Below are positions 17,288-26,350 of a stretch of 64,000 bases of DNA, piece by piece. The notes under the pieces were generated by a model. The model was not told the DNA's origin, did no database searches, and was given only the letters and a program-made list of their open reading frames with translations. The position numbers and the translations under genes were made by a program. Every line of letters begins with the position of its first letter. The stretch's first letter is position 1. This DNA is from an uncultured Aquimarina sp. (GTDB lineage Bacteria; Bacteroidota; Bacteroidia; Flavobacteriales; Flavobacteriaceae), in contig CANMWA010000002.1 of assembly GCA_947501475.1 (NCBI GenBank), positions 310,001 through 374,000 of the forward strand, in the 5' to 3' direction.

Positions 17288-17908
17288 TTACTTTGGAAAT
17301 GTGTTATTCATTAGAGCTTTATACTCTTCTTTGGTATCAATATCAATACCTTTTTCTTTTGCAGAAATAATAATACTACTATTCTTATGTTTTGTTATAA
17401 TATGTCTAGCGCCATAATCTTCATTTAATGTAATCAACTCCTCAAATAAAGAAGAAGAAAATATTGCTGGCACTCCAACCCTATCGCCAAGATCTGAAGC
17501 CGCAAGATCACAAGTACTCTTTTTATATTCAGTAATCAAAAGTTGTAGATAATTAACTTCTATCAAAGGCTGATCAATTAATGAAATTAGTAGAGCATCA
17601 TAAGCATAACTACTCTGCTGAATCGTGCGAACTCCGACACTTATAGAAGACCCCATTCCAGATTGCCAATTTGAATTTTTTATGATCGTAACGAGCCCAT
17701 CATTAATTTCTTTTTTGATTAGATCGTAATTGGCTCCCAAAATCACGTAGGTATCTAGCTCTTCTAGAGCTATAGATTGTTGCATTGCGTACCCAATCAA
17801 TGTAGTGTTTTTCCAGGGTAATAATTGTTTAGGGCTACCCATTCTACTTGAAGAACCTGCTGCAAGAATCAAATGTGCAATTTTAGGCTTTGCTATTTGA
17901 GAACACAT
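17288..17908 (-). CDS. MobA-like nucleotidyltransferase (molybdenum cofactor cytidylyl/guanylyltransferase type)
   Basis: This 206-residue protein starts with the GT-A nucleotidyltransferase signature LAAGSSSRMGSPKQ (residues 15-28; Lys27 contacts the phosphates) and continues with LLISLIDQPLI, the metal-binding region of MocA/MobA-like enzymes. In molybdenum hydroxylase operons such enzymes attach CMP to molybdopterin to give the MCD cofactor. Its start overlaps the end of the xdhC-like gene by 26 bases, so the two are translationally linked. Together they probably mature the hydroxylase encoded just upstream. CMP versus GMP specificity cannot be read by eye. Confidence 0.85.
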   Translation of the reverse strand: MCSQIAKPKIAHLILAAGSSSRMGSPKQLLPWKNTTLIGYAMQQSIALEELDTYVILGANYDLIKKEINDGLVTIIKNSNWQSGMGSSISVGVRTIQQSSYAYDALLISLIDQPLIEVNYLQLLITEYKKSTCDLAASDLGDRVGVPAIFSSSLFEELITLNEDYGARHIITKHKNSSIIISAKEKGIDIDTKEEYKALMNNTFPK

Positions 17909-18956
17909 TAATTACTTTATTTTTAGGATCATCATGAATAGCTCCTTTTTTATCTTGTAAAGGTATCGGTTCCTCATTTCTGATCACAGATAATATTTCT
18001 GCAATAATAGAAATCGCAATCTCTTGTGGTGTCTCTGCCCCAAGGTTTAATCCAGCAGGGCCATGAATAATATCCATAAACCTATCGGTAACTTCAGGAA
18101 AATATTCTATAAAGGCCGAAAGTAGTTTTTCTCGACGCCTTGCTGGTCCTAACAGACCAATATAAGCTGGTTTAAGATCTTTTAATGCCTGTAGATATAA
18201 TAGGTCCTTAGCAAAATTATGAGTCATTAGAACGATCGCGGTTTGATCATCAACATGATTGATTTTTAAATCTTCTGGGCTGCTATTTAATATTTTATTT
18301 GCACCAGGAAATTGTTTTAATTGTTTTGGGGTTTTGGGTGAGCCTACAATTTCGACTTCCCAGCCAGTAGTAGAAGCCATTTGACTTAATGTAACTGCAT
18401 CATGTTCTGTACCCACAATAACCAAACGAAAACATGGTAACATTTTTCTTTTAAAACAAGTAAGTGATGTTTCTTTTTGAATAGCTTCGATTGCAATTTT
18501 ATCTGAAAAAATAAATTCTTTATTATTTTCAAACTTCACAATAGACCCTATACCTTTTACATACTCTATTTCTTTAGAATAATACGATTGTATTTCGAAA
18601 GAATTTCTTGATTTTAATTGTTCTCGAATTAGGTTGATTGCAATGTCATCAACTTCAAAAACTTCTATTAAAATATATAATACTCCCTCGCACCCTAATC
18701 TATATTTACCATCATATGTCATAATTTTAGGAATACCGGTTTTAAAAACTGATTGTGCTTGTCGAAATACTTCTTTTTCAACACAACCACCGCTCACTGC
18801 TCCTTTGGCTTCTCCGTTTTGAAGAATAAGCATCCCTACTCCTGGTCTTCGGTAAGAAGAACCCTCGACATGAACTACAGTAGCCATAACAGCAGGTATT
18901 CTCTGCTGTTTGGCTATGTAGTAAGCTTCAATAATTTCTTTGAATTCGTGTGTCAT
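17883..18956 (-). CDS. XdhC/CoxI family molybdenum hydroxylase maturation protein
   Basis: A 357-residue XdhC-type protein. The N-terminal CoxI part has VHVEGSSYRRPGVGMLI and GAVSGGCVEKEV (Cys in GGCVE), and the C-terminal Rossmann part has LVIVGTEHDA, VLMTHNF, YIGLLGPARRREKLL and GPAGLNLGAETPQEIA. XdhC proteins bind the molybdenum cofactor, take part in its sulfuration and insert it into xanthine-dehydrogenase-family enzymes. It lies 11 bases after the Mo subunit gene and overlaps the MobA-like gene, an operon order that fits a role in cofactor loading before Tat export. Confidence 0.93.
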   Translation of the reverse strand: MTHEFKEIIEAYYIAKQQRIPAVMATVVHVEGSSYRRPGVGMLILQNGEAKGAVSGGCVEKEVFRQAQSVFKTGIPKIMTYDGKYRLGCEGVLYILIEVFEVDDIAINLIREQLKSRNSFEIQSYYSKEIEYVKGIGSIVKFENNKEFIFSDKIAIEAIQKETSLTCFKRKMLPCFRLVIVGTEHDAVTLSQMASTTGWEVEIVGSPKTPKQLKQFPGANKILNSSPEDLKINHVDDQTAIVLMTHNFAKDLLYLQALKDLKPAYIGLLGPARRREKLLSAFIEYFPEVTDRFMDIIHGPAGLNLGAETPQEIAISIIAEILSVIRNEEPIPLQDKKGAIHDDPKNKVINVFSNSKA

Positions 18957-18967
18957 ATTATCTAAAA

Positions 18968-21121
18968 CTATCCTAAAGGAGCTTTGGATTTCATATGTTT
19001 GATAAATGGTTGTTTATACAATCGTATCCCTTTTGCAGCTTTTATTGCATTGGCTACGGCTGCTCCAGCTGGCGGCAATGTTGGTTCTCCAAGACCTGTA
19101 GGAGACAAATCATTTTCAATAAAATGAGTTTCTACTATTGGAGTTTCATTAATCCGTATTAAACGATATGTATCAAAGTTTTTGTTCTCTGGCATACCAT
19201 CCTTAAATGAAAAATCACCATACATTGCATGACCAACACCATCGATAACACCGCCTTCTATTTGATTTTTGGCTCCTAAAGGGTTAACAACAATTCCGCA
19301 ATCCACTATGCAGGTAACTTTTTTAACAACAGGAATATCATTTTCTAATACCACATCTGCAACTTCAGCTACGTGAGTATTATGGCAATAATACGCGCTA
19401 AAACCTTGGTAAACTCCTTCTTTTGCATTACCCCAACCAGATTTCTCTACGGCAACTTTTATTACATTTTCTAATCGCTCTGGAGAATACTGAATTCTTT
19501 CATCGGTTGTACCTTTTACTTTTTGAAGTAAATCTAGGCGAAGTTTAATACGATCTACTTCAAGTATTTCTGCTATTTCATCAAAGAAACTTTGCTCTGC
19601 AAATGATAAGAAATTTGTATAAGGAGCTCGCCATGCTCCTGTTGTAATTTTGCTGTCATAATTTGCAACATCGACCTGGTAGTTTTCTATCGCTCCTGCA
19701 GGAAAAAAATTAGGTATCAATCCATACATATTCGAGTTTACCGATGCTTCTTTGAGGTGATAGCCTGTTATTTCGCCATCTTTTACTGAAGCGCTTATTT
19801 TATATTTTATAGCGGGTCTATATATCCCTGCACTCATGTCATCTTCACGCGAGTACACTACTTTTACTGGTTTTTGAGCTAATTTAGATATCTCTGCAGC
19901 TTCTAGAGCAAAGTCACCATACAATCGTCTACCAAAACCACCTCCCATTCTTGTCATTTCGACAGAAACTTGTTTTACATCTCTTTCAAGTAACTCTGCA
20001 ACTCTGCTAGCTGTACGTTCTGGAGTTTGTATGGGTCCTACCAATCGTACTTTATCTGCCGTTACATCTGCAAAGAAATTCATAGGCTCCATACAATTGT
20101 GAGGCAAGAACGGAGATTCATAGGTTCGTTCTATCACTTTATCTGCTGCTGCAAATGCTTTTTTCACATCACCATCAGCTCGCATTGTTTTAAATGCTGT
20201 ACCATTAAGAAGATCGGTGAGTATTTTATCATGATCTTCAGTATTTTCTAATTTTGAATCTGACACCCATTTGGCTTTCAAGGCTTTTTTGCCTTTCATT
20301 GCTGTCCATGTATCTTTTGCTATGACTGCAACTTTATCACCAAATTTTATCACATCATGCACTCCGGTGATTGCTTTGGTCTCTGTAGCATCAAAATCTT
20401 CGAGTTTTTTACCAAAAGCAGGAGGTCTTAGCACAACAGCGTACATCATCCCTTCTTCTTTATAATCTAAACCAAATAAAGATGTACCAGTAATAATTTT
20501 ATCAATATCAACATTGCTAGCATCTTTTCCTATAATTTTAAAGTCTTTAGGATCTTTTAGAGTAACATTTTCTGGTACTTCAAGAGCTGCAGCTTCTTTA
20601 ACCACCTCACCATATCCTAATGTATCACCATTAGCATTAATAATGACTCCATTTTTCGTTTTACACTCAGATGCATCTACTCCCCATTTTGCAGCAGCTG
20701 CATTAATCAACATTTGTCTAGCAGTAGCTCCTGTTTGGCGTAATGGTTCCCAGCCAAATCTTATAGATTGACTACCACCGGCAACTTGTCGGGTAAAATT
20801 ATTGGTATCTAACGCGCCTTGAGCCACAAGAACATTATCCCATGCTACATCAAGTTCTTCTGCAATAATCATAGGCATTGATGTTTTAACGCCTTGTCCA
20901 ATTTCTGGATTTGGAGAAAAAATAGTCACCATACCATTATCGGCAATTTTTATAAATGCATTAAAATCATTAAAGTTCAATTGTGAAATATCAACTGGTG
21001 GGGCAGCCTCTGGTTTACATGCTTGAAATAAGTTGAAACCAATTAATATTCCGCCACTAGCTAATGCTGATGTTCTTATAAATGACCTTCTACTAAAGGA
21101 AGGCGGTACAATATTTTTCAT
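18968..21121 (-). CDS. Molybdopterin-binding subunit of an isoquinoline 1-oxidoreductase-like hydroxylase
   Basis: This 717-residue single-chain Mo subunit is of the IorB type (aldehyde or N-heterocycle oxidation). A twin-arginine signal (SRRSFIRTSALASG, residues 9-22) shows folded export to the periplasm. The segment NLFQAC after the hydrophobic stretch could also be a lipobox with Cys35. Conserved parts seen are NPEIGQGVKTSMPMI, MEPMNFFADV, RMGGGFGRR (molybdopterin contact), GAWRAPYTNFLSF and GLGEPTLPPAGAAVANA with the catalytic Glu of GxGEP. It pairs with the 2Fe-2S subunit 20 bases upstream; xdhC and mobA-like maturation genes follow. Substrate unknown. Confidence 0.93.
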   Translation of the reverse strand: MKNIVPPSFSRRSFIRTSALASGGILIGFNLFQACKPEAAPPVDISQLNFNDFNAFIKIADNGMVTIFSPNPEIGQGVKTSMPMIIAEELDVAWDNVLVAQGALDTNNFTRQVAGGSQSIRFGWEPLRQTGATARQMLINAAAAKWGVDASECKTKNGVIINANGDTLGYGEVVKEAAALEVPENVTLKDPKDFKIIGKDASNVDIDKIITGTSLFGLDYKEEGMMYAVVLRPPAFGKKLEDFDATETKAITGVHDVIKFGDKVAVIAKDTWTAMKGKKALKAKWVSDSKLENTEDHDKILTDLLNGTAFKTMRADGDVKKAFAAADKVIERTYESPFLPHNCMEPMNFFADVTADKVRLVGPIQTPERTASRVAELLERDVKQVSVEMTRMGGGFGRRLYGDFALEAAEISKLAQKPVKVVYSREDDMSAGIYRPAIKYKISASVKDGEITGYHLKEASVNSNMYGLIPNFFPAGAIENYQVDVANYDSKITTGAWRAPYTNFLSFAEQSFFDEIAEILEVDRIKLRLDLLQKVKGTTDERIQYSPERLENVIKVAVEKSGWGNAKEGVYQGFSAYYCHNTHVAEVADVVLENDIPVVKKVTCIVDCGIVVNPLGAKNQIEGGVIDGVGHAMYGDFSFKDGMPENKNFDTYRLIRINETPIVETHFIENDLSPTGLGEPTLPPAGAAVANAIKAAKGIRLYKQPFIKHMKSKAPLG

Positions 21122-21141
21122 TTTTTGTGGGATTTAAATGG

Positions 21142-21603
21142 TTAACTCATTTTACTTGCAGCAAGTTCAACTGCTTTTTCGATTCTATTATATGAGGCGC
21201 AACGACAAATATTACCACTCATAGCGTCTCTAATTTCAGATTTACTTGGGTTCGAATTCTGTTTTAAGAAAGCTGTAGCAGACATTATTTGTCCAGCTTG
21301 ACAATATCCACATTGTGGTACATCAATTTCTTTCCATGCTTGTTGTACAGGGTGTGAAATATCGTCAGACACACCTTCGATAGTAGTAATCTCCATATCC
21401 TTAATCATAGAAACCTGAAGCAAACAACTTCTAGTTGCAGATCCATCTACATGAACAGTACAAGCACCGCATTGACCTATACCACATCCAAATTTGGTAC
21501 CTACCATATCCAAATGATCTCTAAGTACCCAAAGCAAAGGGGTATCTTGATCAGCCTCTACATCATGAGACTTTCCATTTATTTTTAAATTGTAAACTGG
21601 CAT
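21142..21603 (-). CDS. (2Fe-2S)-binding subunit of molybdenum hydroxylase (IorA-like)
   Basis: A 153-residue iron-sulfur subunit. The plant-type ferredoxin site has Cys40, Cys45, Cys48 and Cys60 (CGIGQCGACTVHVDG), and the helical-bundle site has Cys98, Cys101, Cys133 and Cys135 (CGYCQAG and NICRCASY). It carries electrons from the Mo centre outwards. There is no signal of its own, so it is expected to ride with the Tat-signal-bearing large subunit. It is the first gene of a four-gene operon. The 179-base gap upstream, facing the divergent AAA ATPase gene, must hold the promoters, but no clear -7/-33 pair is seen. Confidence 0.95.
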   Translation of the reverse strand: MPVYNLKINGKSHDVEADQDTPLLWVLRDHLDMVGTKFGCGIGQCGACTVHVDGSATRSCLLQVSMIKDMEITTIEGVSDDISHPVQQAWKEIDVPQCGYCQAGQIMSATAFLKQNSNPSKSEIRDAMSGNICRCASYNRIEKAVELAASKMS

Positions 21604-21782
21604 GAGTTTTTGTTTTAAGATTTGTGTTTAACTAGTCTAAATAAAGCAATCATGTAAGAATTGCTATTGAAGTTACTAAAAAAACACTTCGAGAAATTCA
21701 ACTTTAACAGACCTTTATACTTCTATTAATAGTATTTTCAAAATCCCTTTATAATTACGAGATTTGCATTAAAATATATATC

Positions 21783-22340
21783 TTGTCCAAAAAAAGAATT
21801 GTTATTACAGGAGCTCCCGGAACTGGTAAAACTTCTGTTATCGTCAAACTAGAGAATGAAAAATTTTTCTGCTTTCATGAAATTATACGTAGTATGACTC
21901 AAGAAGCAAAGAAAAATGATAATTCAAAAACTATAATATCAAATCCTATTGTATCTGTTTCAGACCCGAAACAGTTCAATACTCTAATTCTTAATGGTAG
22001 AATACAGCAATTTAATGATGCAAAATCTAAAGGTATAGATCTAATATTTTATGATAGAGGAATCCCTGATGTATTGGCATATATGGATTATTTTAAACAA
22101 CCCTATGATGAGCATTTTTTAAATGCTTGCAAAGATCATCTATATAATCATATTTTTTTATTACCGCCTTGGGAAGAAATATATGTATCTGATGAAGAGC
22201 GGTATGAGAGTTTTGAAGAAGCCAAAGAAATTCATCACCACCTTTTTGACATGTATAGTAGTTTAGGGTACAATTGTATTGAAGTACCATTTGGAACTGT
22301 AAAAGAACGTTATAATTTTATCCTTAAAAACATAAAATAA
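21783..22340 (+). CDS. AAA family P-loop ATPase/nucleotide kinase-like protein
   Basis: A 185-residue single-domain P-loop protein: Walker A GAPGTGKT (residues 10-17), a DRGIPDVLAY segment resembling the DRG/DRS motif of nucleoside or dNMP kinases, and LLPPWEEIYVSDEERYESFEEA in the lid area, close to the AAA_28 family. The start is a TTG at 21783: upstream of it in frame no ATG or GTG is found, and a later start would remove the Walker A strand. The gene ends 1 base before the recQ start, so coupling is likely. The substrate is unknown. Confidence 0.8.
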   Translation: MSKKRIVITGAPGTGKTSVIVKLENEKFFCFHEIIRSMTQEAKKNDNSKTIISNPIVSVSDPKQFNTLILNGRIQQFNDAKSKGIDLIFYDRGIPDVLAYMDYFKQPYDEHFLNACKDHLYNHIFLLPPWEEIYVSDEERYESFEEAKEIHHHLFDMYSSLGYNCIEVPFGTVKERYNFILKNIK

Positions 22341-22341
22341 A

Positions 22342-24243
22342 TTGGTAGAGTCTTCTCTTCAAATATTACAGAAGTATTGGAAATATGATAATTTCAGGCC
22401 TAAACAAAAAGAAATTATTGATGCTGTATTAGACGGAGATGATACTTTTGCTTTACTCCCAACGGGCGGCGGAAAATCAATTTGTTTTCAAGTTCCTGCA
22501 TTATTAAAAGAAGGTATTTGTATTGTTATTTCTCCTTTGATTGCTTTAATGCAAGATCAAGTACGGCATTTAGAAGAGAGAGGGATAAAAGCGATTGCAT
22601 TACCCAGTGGGATCAAATATTCTGAATTAGACACATTACTGGATAATTGTATATACGGTAATTACAAATTCTTATACTTATCACCAGAACGGCTTCAACA
22701 AGATATTGTACAAGAGCGACTAAAACAGATGAATATTAATCTTGTTGCTATAGACGAAGCACATTGTATTTCGCAATGGGGAAATGATTTTAGGCCATCC
22801 TATAAAAAAATAAAAATAATAAGAGAAATACATCCTACAGTACCGATGATAGCTTTAACTGCATCGGCTACAAGAAAAGTAGTAGACGACATTATCAAAG
22901 AATTAGATCTTTTTCAACCAAAAGTATACAGGCAATCTTTTCACAGAGATAATTTAGGATATATAATAGAAGATGCTGAAGACAAAAACTATAAGCTTTT
23001 ACAAATTCTAAAAAAACACCCAGGTACATCAATCCTTTATGTAAGAAATAGAAAAAAAACGATCGAATTAAGTGATTGGCTAAATGCCAATGGGCATATC
23101 GCTACATATTATCATGGAGGAGTCGATGCAAAAGAAAAAACAAAACGATTTAAACAATGGCTTAGTGAAGATATCAAAGTAATGGTAGCCACAAATGCTT
23201 TTGGAATGGGAATCGATAAATCCAATGTGCGTACTGTTATACATTATGATATTCCTGAGAGTATCGAAAGTTACTTTCAAGAAGCAGGAAGAGCAGGAAG
23301 AGATGGACAACAATCATATGCATTTCTATTAAAAAATGAAAATGACAAACATCGCCTAAACAATCAATTTATAAAAGTATTGCCCGATATACATATGGTT
23401 AAATTAGTATATCGAAAATTATGCAACTATTTTCAGATATCGTATGGCGAGGGAGAACAAACTACACACGAATTTAATTTTAACGCTTTTTGCAAAACCT
23501 ATGAGCTGCCGACATTAGTAACGTACAACGTGCTACAATTTTTAGATCGTTGTAGTGTAATACGATTTATACAACGTTTTACAAAAACCAGCAGTATCCA
23601 TGTTCTTACAACTGGTAATCAATTATTAGCATTTCTGGACAAAAACCCTCAATATCAAATAATAACTAAATCAATCCTAAGAACATATGGCGGTATTTTT
23701 GATGAAGAAGTATCTATTAATTTATCATTGATCGCATCAAAAGCAGGAAAGTCAGAATCAGAAGTTATCAAAATATTACGCAAATTAGAAGATGCAGAAT
23801 TACTTCAATTTACTCATAAAATTTCGGATGCAGAGATTATATTTTTGATTCCTAGAGAAGATGATCATACAATAAACAGGATAAAGCACCATCTTCAAAA
23901 ACAAAATACTTCTAAAATTAAAAAAATAGAAGCAATTGTAAAGTTTACTGAAAACAAAACTCATTGTAAAAGCAAACTACTATTACATTATTTTGGCGAA
24001 AACAAATCTGATGATTGTGGTATCTGTAGTTTCTGCATTTCTAAAAAAGAAATACTTGTAAAACCTGATAGAAATAGAATTCAAGAAGATATTATCCGGA
24101 TTTTACATAAAAAAAAATTATCTTCAAGAGATTTGATTGAAGAGTTAAAATATCCAGAGAATTTAACATTAGATATACTGCGCCACATGAGTGAGCATCA
24201 AATCATAACAATTAATCATGATAACAAATATCAATTAGTATAA
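22342..24243 (+). CDS. recQ: ATP-dependent DNA helicase RecQ
   Basis: RecQ is a 3'-5' superfamily 2 helicase for DNA repair and recombination. The 633-residue protein has FRPKQKEII (RecQ motif 0), Walker A TGGGKS (41-46), DEAH (138-141), TASATRKV, the motif V/VI region NAFGMGIDKSNVRTVIHYD and QEAGRAGRDG, and RQC zinc-binding cysteines near residues 544-563 (HCKSK, DDCGICSFC). It ends in a winged-helix-like tail without an obvious HRDC domain. The start is TTG at 22342: a stop codon lies three codons upstream and the next in-frame Met lies after Walker A. It follows the ATPase gene without a usable gap. Confidence 0.94.
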   Translation: MVESSLQILQKYWKYDNFRPKQKEIIDAVLDGDDTFALLPTGGGKSICFQVPALLKEGICIVISPLIALMQDQVRHLEERGIKAIALPSGIKYSELDTLLDNCIYGNYKFLYLSPERLQQDIVQERLKQMNINLVAIDEAHCISQWGNDFRPSYKKIKIIREIHPTVPMIALTASATRKVVDDIIKELDLFQPKVYRQSFHRDNLGYIIEDAEDKNYKLLQILKKHPGTSILYVRNRKKTIELSDWLNANGHIATYYHGGVDAKEKTKRFKQWLSEDIKVMVATNAFGMGIDKSNVRTVIHYDIPESIESYFQEAGRAGRDGQQSYAFLLKNENDKHRLNNQFIKVLPDIHMVKLVYRKLCNYFQISYGEGEQTTHEFNFNAFCKTYELPTLVTYNVLQFLDRCSVIRFIQRFTKTSSIHVLTTGNQLLAFLDKNPQYQIITKSILRTYGGIFDEEVSINLSLIASKAGKSESEVIKILRKLEDAELLQFTHKISDAEIIFLIPREDDHTINRIKHHLQKQNTSKIKKIEAIVKFTENKTHCKSKLLLHYFGENKSDDCGICSFCISKKEILVKPDRNRIQEDIIRILHKKKLSSRDLIEELKYPENLTLDILRHMSEHQIITINHDNKYQLV

Positions 24244-24249
24244 TAATTA

Positions 24250-25197
24250 ATGAGAAACATACGCATCATATTCATGGGGACTCCGGATTTTGCCGTAGAA
24301 ACTTTAAGAACCATTATAGAAAACAAATATAATGTAGTAGGTGTTATTACTGCTCCCGACAAACCTGCGGGTAGAGGTAGAAAACTTAAGGCATCAGCTG
24401 TTAAAGAATATGCGCAATCCAAAAATCTTACTATTCTGCAACCAACCAATCTTAAAGACAACGATTTTATTAAAGAATTAGAATCACTCAATGCAAACCT
24501 TATTATTGTAGTTGCATTTAGGATGTTGCCAAAAATTGTATGGAATATGCCTGAATATGGAACCTTTAATCTTCATGCATCGCTTTTACCAGATTATAGA
24601 GGAGCGGCTCCAATAAATTGGGCTATTATTAATGGAGAACAAAAAAGTGGGATTACCACATTTTTTATCGATGAAAAGATCGACACCGGTAATATCATTT
24701 TTCAAAAAGAAGTCGAAATCCAAGACACCGACACTGCAGGGATCTTGCATGATAAATTAATGACTGAAGGAGCTGCACTAGTTATAGAAACGATAAAAGC
24801 CATAGAAAATGACGCTATAGTTGTAAAACCACAACCCAAAGGCAGTACATTTAAAACTGCCTACAAATTAAATAGAGAAAATACAAAAATACATTGGACA
24901 GAAAATTTACATACGATAAATAATCTCATCAGAGGTTTAAGTCCATATCCTAGTGCCTGGTGCCAATTAAATAACAATGGAATTATAGAAAATGTAAAAA
25001 TATACCAAGCAAAACCAGTAGAAGAAACTCATAATTTTGATATTGGTAAAGTTATTATTGAAGATTCTACAATAAAGGTGGCTGTACAAAAAGGGTATAT
25101 CATTATAGAAAAGCTTCAGCTTCCTGGAAAAAAAGCTATGGATTCTAAAGCGCTTCTAAATGGATATGTTTTCTATAGAGATGCAAAAATGAGCTGA
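24250..25197 (+). CDS. fmt: Methionyl-tRNA formyltransferase
   Basis: Fmt formylates the amino group of initiator Met-tRNA using 10-formyl-tetrahydrofolate. The 315-residue protein has IIFMGTPDFAVETL at the N-terminus, the catalytic set Asn107, His109 and Asp145 (FNLHASLLPDYRGAAPINWA and KIDTGN), and a C-terminal OB-like domain with GLSPYPSAWC. Length and motifs are typical. It begins 6 bases after the recQ stop and is probably co-transcribed with it. It is normally next to def in other phyla, but not here. Confidence 0.96.
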   Translation: MRNIRIIFMGTPDFAVETLRTIIENKYNVVGVITAPDKPAGRGRKLKASAVKEYAQSKNLTILQPTNLKDNDFIKELESLNANLIIVVAFRMLPKIVWNMPEYGTFNLHASLLPDYRGAAPINWAIINGEQKSGITTFFIDEKIDTGNIIFQKEVEIQDTDTAGILHDKLMTEGAALVIETIKAIENDAIVVKPQPKGSTFKTAYKLNRENTKIHWTENLHTINNLIRGLSPYPSAWCQLNNNGIIENVKIYQAKPVEETHNFDIGKVIIEDSTIKVAVQKGYIIIEKLQLPGKKAMDSKALLNGYVFYRDAKMS

Positions 25198-25298
25198 AAT
25201 CAAGGCCTAACAAGGATTATGAAATTGATAAAAAACAACATGGTTTATTAACAATCGCCTTGAGTTATCAACAAATCCCTGTATTTACGGGGGTAATC

Positions 25299-25329
25299 CT
25301 TGCATGAATCATAAATCCGTATAAATTTG
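25299..25329 (+). promoter_or_regulatory. Promoter of the HU gene
   Basis: CTTG (25299-25302) and TAAATTTG (25322-25329) are separated by 19 bases, which fits the Bacteroidetes sigma-ABfr consensus TTTG-N19-TAnnTTTG apart from the first base of the -33 element. The predicted transcript would have a leader of about 48 bases before the ATG at 25384. Confidence 0.6.
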
Positions 25330-25383
25330 TAAAGCGTTTAACATATGATTGGTTTAACCAACAATTAATTTAAAAACAGAATT

Positions 25384-25656
25384 ATGAACAAAACAGAATT
25401 AATCGATGCAATGGCAGCTGACGCTGGAATCACTAAAGCAGCAGCTAAAAAAGCCTTAGAATCTTTTTTAGGAAACGTTGGAGGAACTCTTAAAAAAGGG
25501 GGACGTGTTTCTTTAGTAGGTTTTGGATCTTGGTCAGTTTCTAGAAGAGCTGCAAGAGAAGGAAGAAATCCACAAACTGGAAAGACTATCAAAATTGCTG
25601 CTAAAAACGTTGTGAAATTTAAGGCTGGTGCTGACTTATCTAGTTCAGTAAACTAA
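25384..25656 (+). CDS. HU family DNA-binding protein
   Basis: A 90-residue nucleoid protein of the HU/IHF fold: MNKTELIDAMAADAGITKAAA, then LVGFGSWSVSRRAAREGRNP (the beta-arm with RNPQTG at its tip) and KIAAKNVVKFKAG. HU bends and compacts DNA as a homodimer. It has its own promoter and a strong terminator, so it is a monocistronic unit and is likely highly expressed. Confidence 0.96.
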   Translation: MNKTELIDAMAADAGITKAAAKKALESFLGNVGGTLKKGGRVSLVGFGSWSVSRRAAREGRNPQTGKTIKIAAKNVVKFKAGADLSSSVN

Positions 25657-25683
25657 TCAGTCCGTTTTCGATATTACTTTAAA

Positions 25684-25713
25684 AAGCTCCCAGTATTGGG
25701 GGCTTTTTTTTGT
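25684..25713 (+). terminator. Rho-independent terminator of the HU gene
   Basis: AAGCTCCCA (25684-25692) pairs with TGGGGGCTT (25697-25705) over nine pairs with one G-U, a four-base GTAT loop, and a run of T. It is 27 bases after the HU stop codon. Confidence 0.85.
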
Positions 25714-25789
25714 TATTCGTATAAAAATAAGTGAACCGCTTTGATTATTAGAAATAATTATTTAGCTTTAAGATAAACTAATCCATCAG

Positions 25790-26350
25790 ATGATATCACT
25801 TCAACCCTCTAAAGGACATCTTTTAATTGCAGAGCCATCTATTATTGGAGACGTTTCTTTTAATCGTTCCGTGGTACTTCTGGCAGATCATAGTGATCAA
25901 GGGTCCATTGGTTTTATTATGAATAAACCACTAGAATATTCTCTATCAGATCTTGTTCCTGAGATTGAATCAGAGTTTAAAATATACAATGGAGGCCCTG
26001 TAGAACAGGATAATTTATATTTTATTCATAAAATTCCAGATTTGATCCCTAATAGTGTAGAAATATCTGGAGGTATTTACTGGGGAGGAGATTTTAGTGT
26101 AGTCTCTGAATTAATTTCTGAACATAAAATCACGCCCAGCGAAATTCGATTTTTTTTAGGATATTCTGGATGGGACTCTCAACAACTTAATCAAGAACTT
26201 GAAGCCAATTCTTGGGTGATTGTAAAAAACAATTATAAAAAGAATATTTTTGGTAAATCCTACGACACTTTTTGGAAAGAAAAGATGATAGAACTGGGTG
26301 GTGAATACATGCTTTGGTCAAATGCACCAGAAAACCCAACGTATAATTAA
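25790..26350 (+). CDS. YqgE/AlgH family protein
   Basis: A 186-residue protein with the YqgE/AlgH pattern: GHLLIAEPSIIGDVSFNRSVVLL, GSIGFIMNKPL, YNGGPVEQDNLYFIH and FFLGYSGWDSQQLNQEL. The fold is known from structures but the biochemical role is unsettled; AlgH has been linked to alginate regulation in Pseudomonas. It is cytoplasmic and has normal length. Its stop overlaps the stop of the convergent aminotransferase gene by four bases. Confidence 0.93.
   Translation: MISLQPSKGHLLIAEPSIIGDVSFNRSVVLLADHSDQGSIGFIMNKPLEYSLSDLVPEIESEFKIYNGGPVEQDNLYFIHKIPDLIPNSVEISGGIYWGGDFSVVSELISEHKITPSEIRFFLGYSGWDSQQLNQELEANSWVIVKNNYKKNIFGKSYDTFWKEKMIELGGEYMLWSNAPENPTYN

Noticed and set aside
25265..25273. TTATCAACA, a DnaA-box-like 9-mer upstream of HU
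   Set aside because: One base from the consensus, single, and no cluster of boxes or AT-rich unwinding region with dnaA/dnaN nearby. Not an origin.
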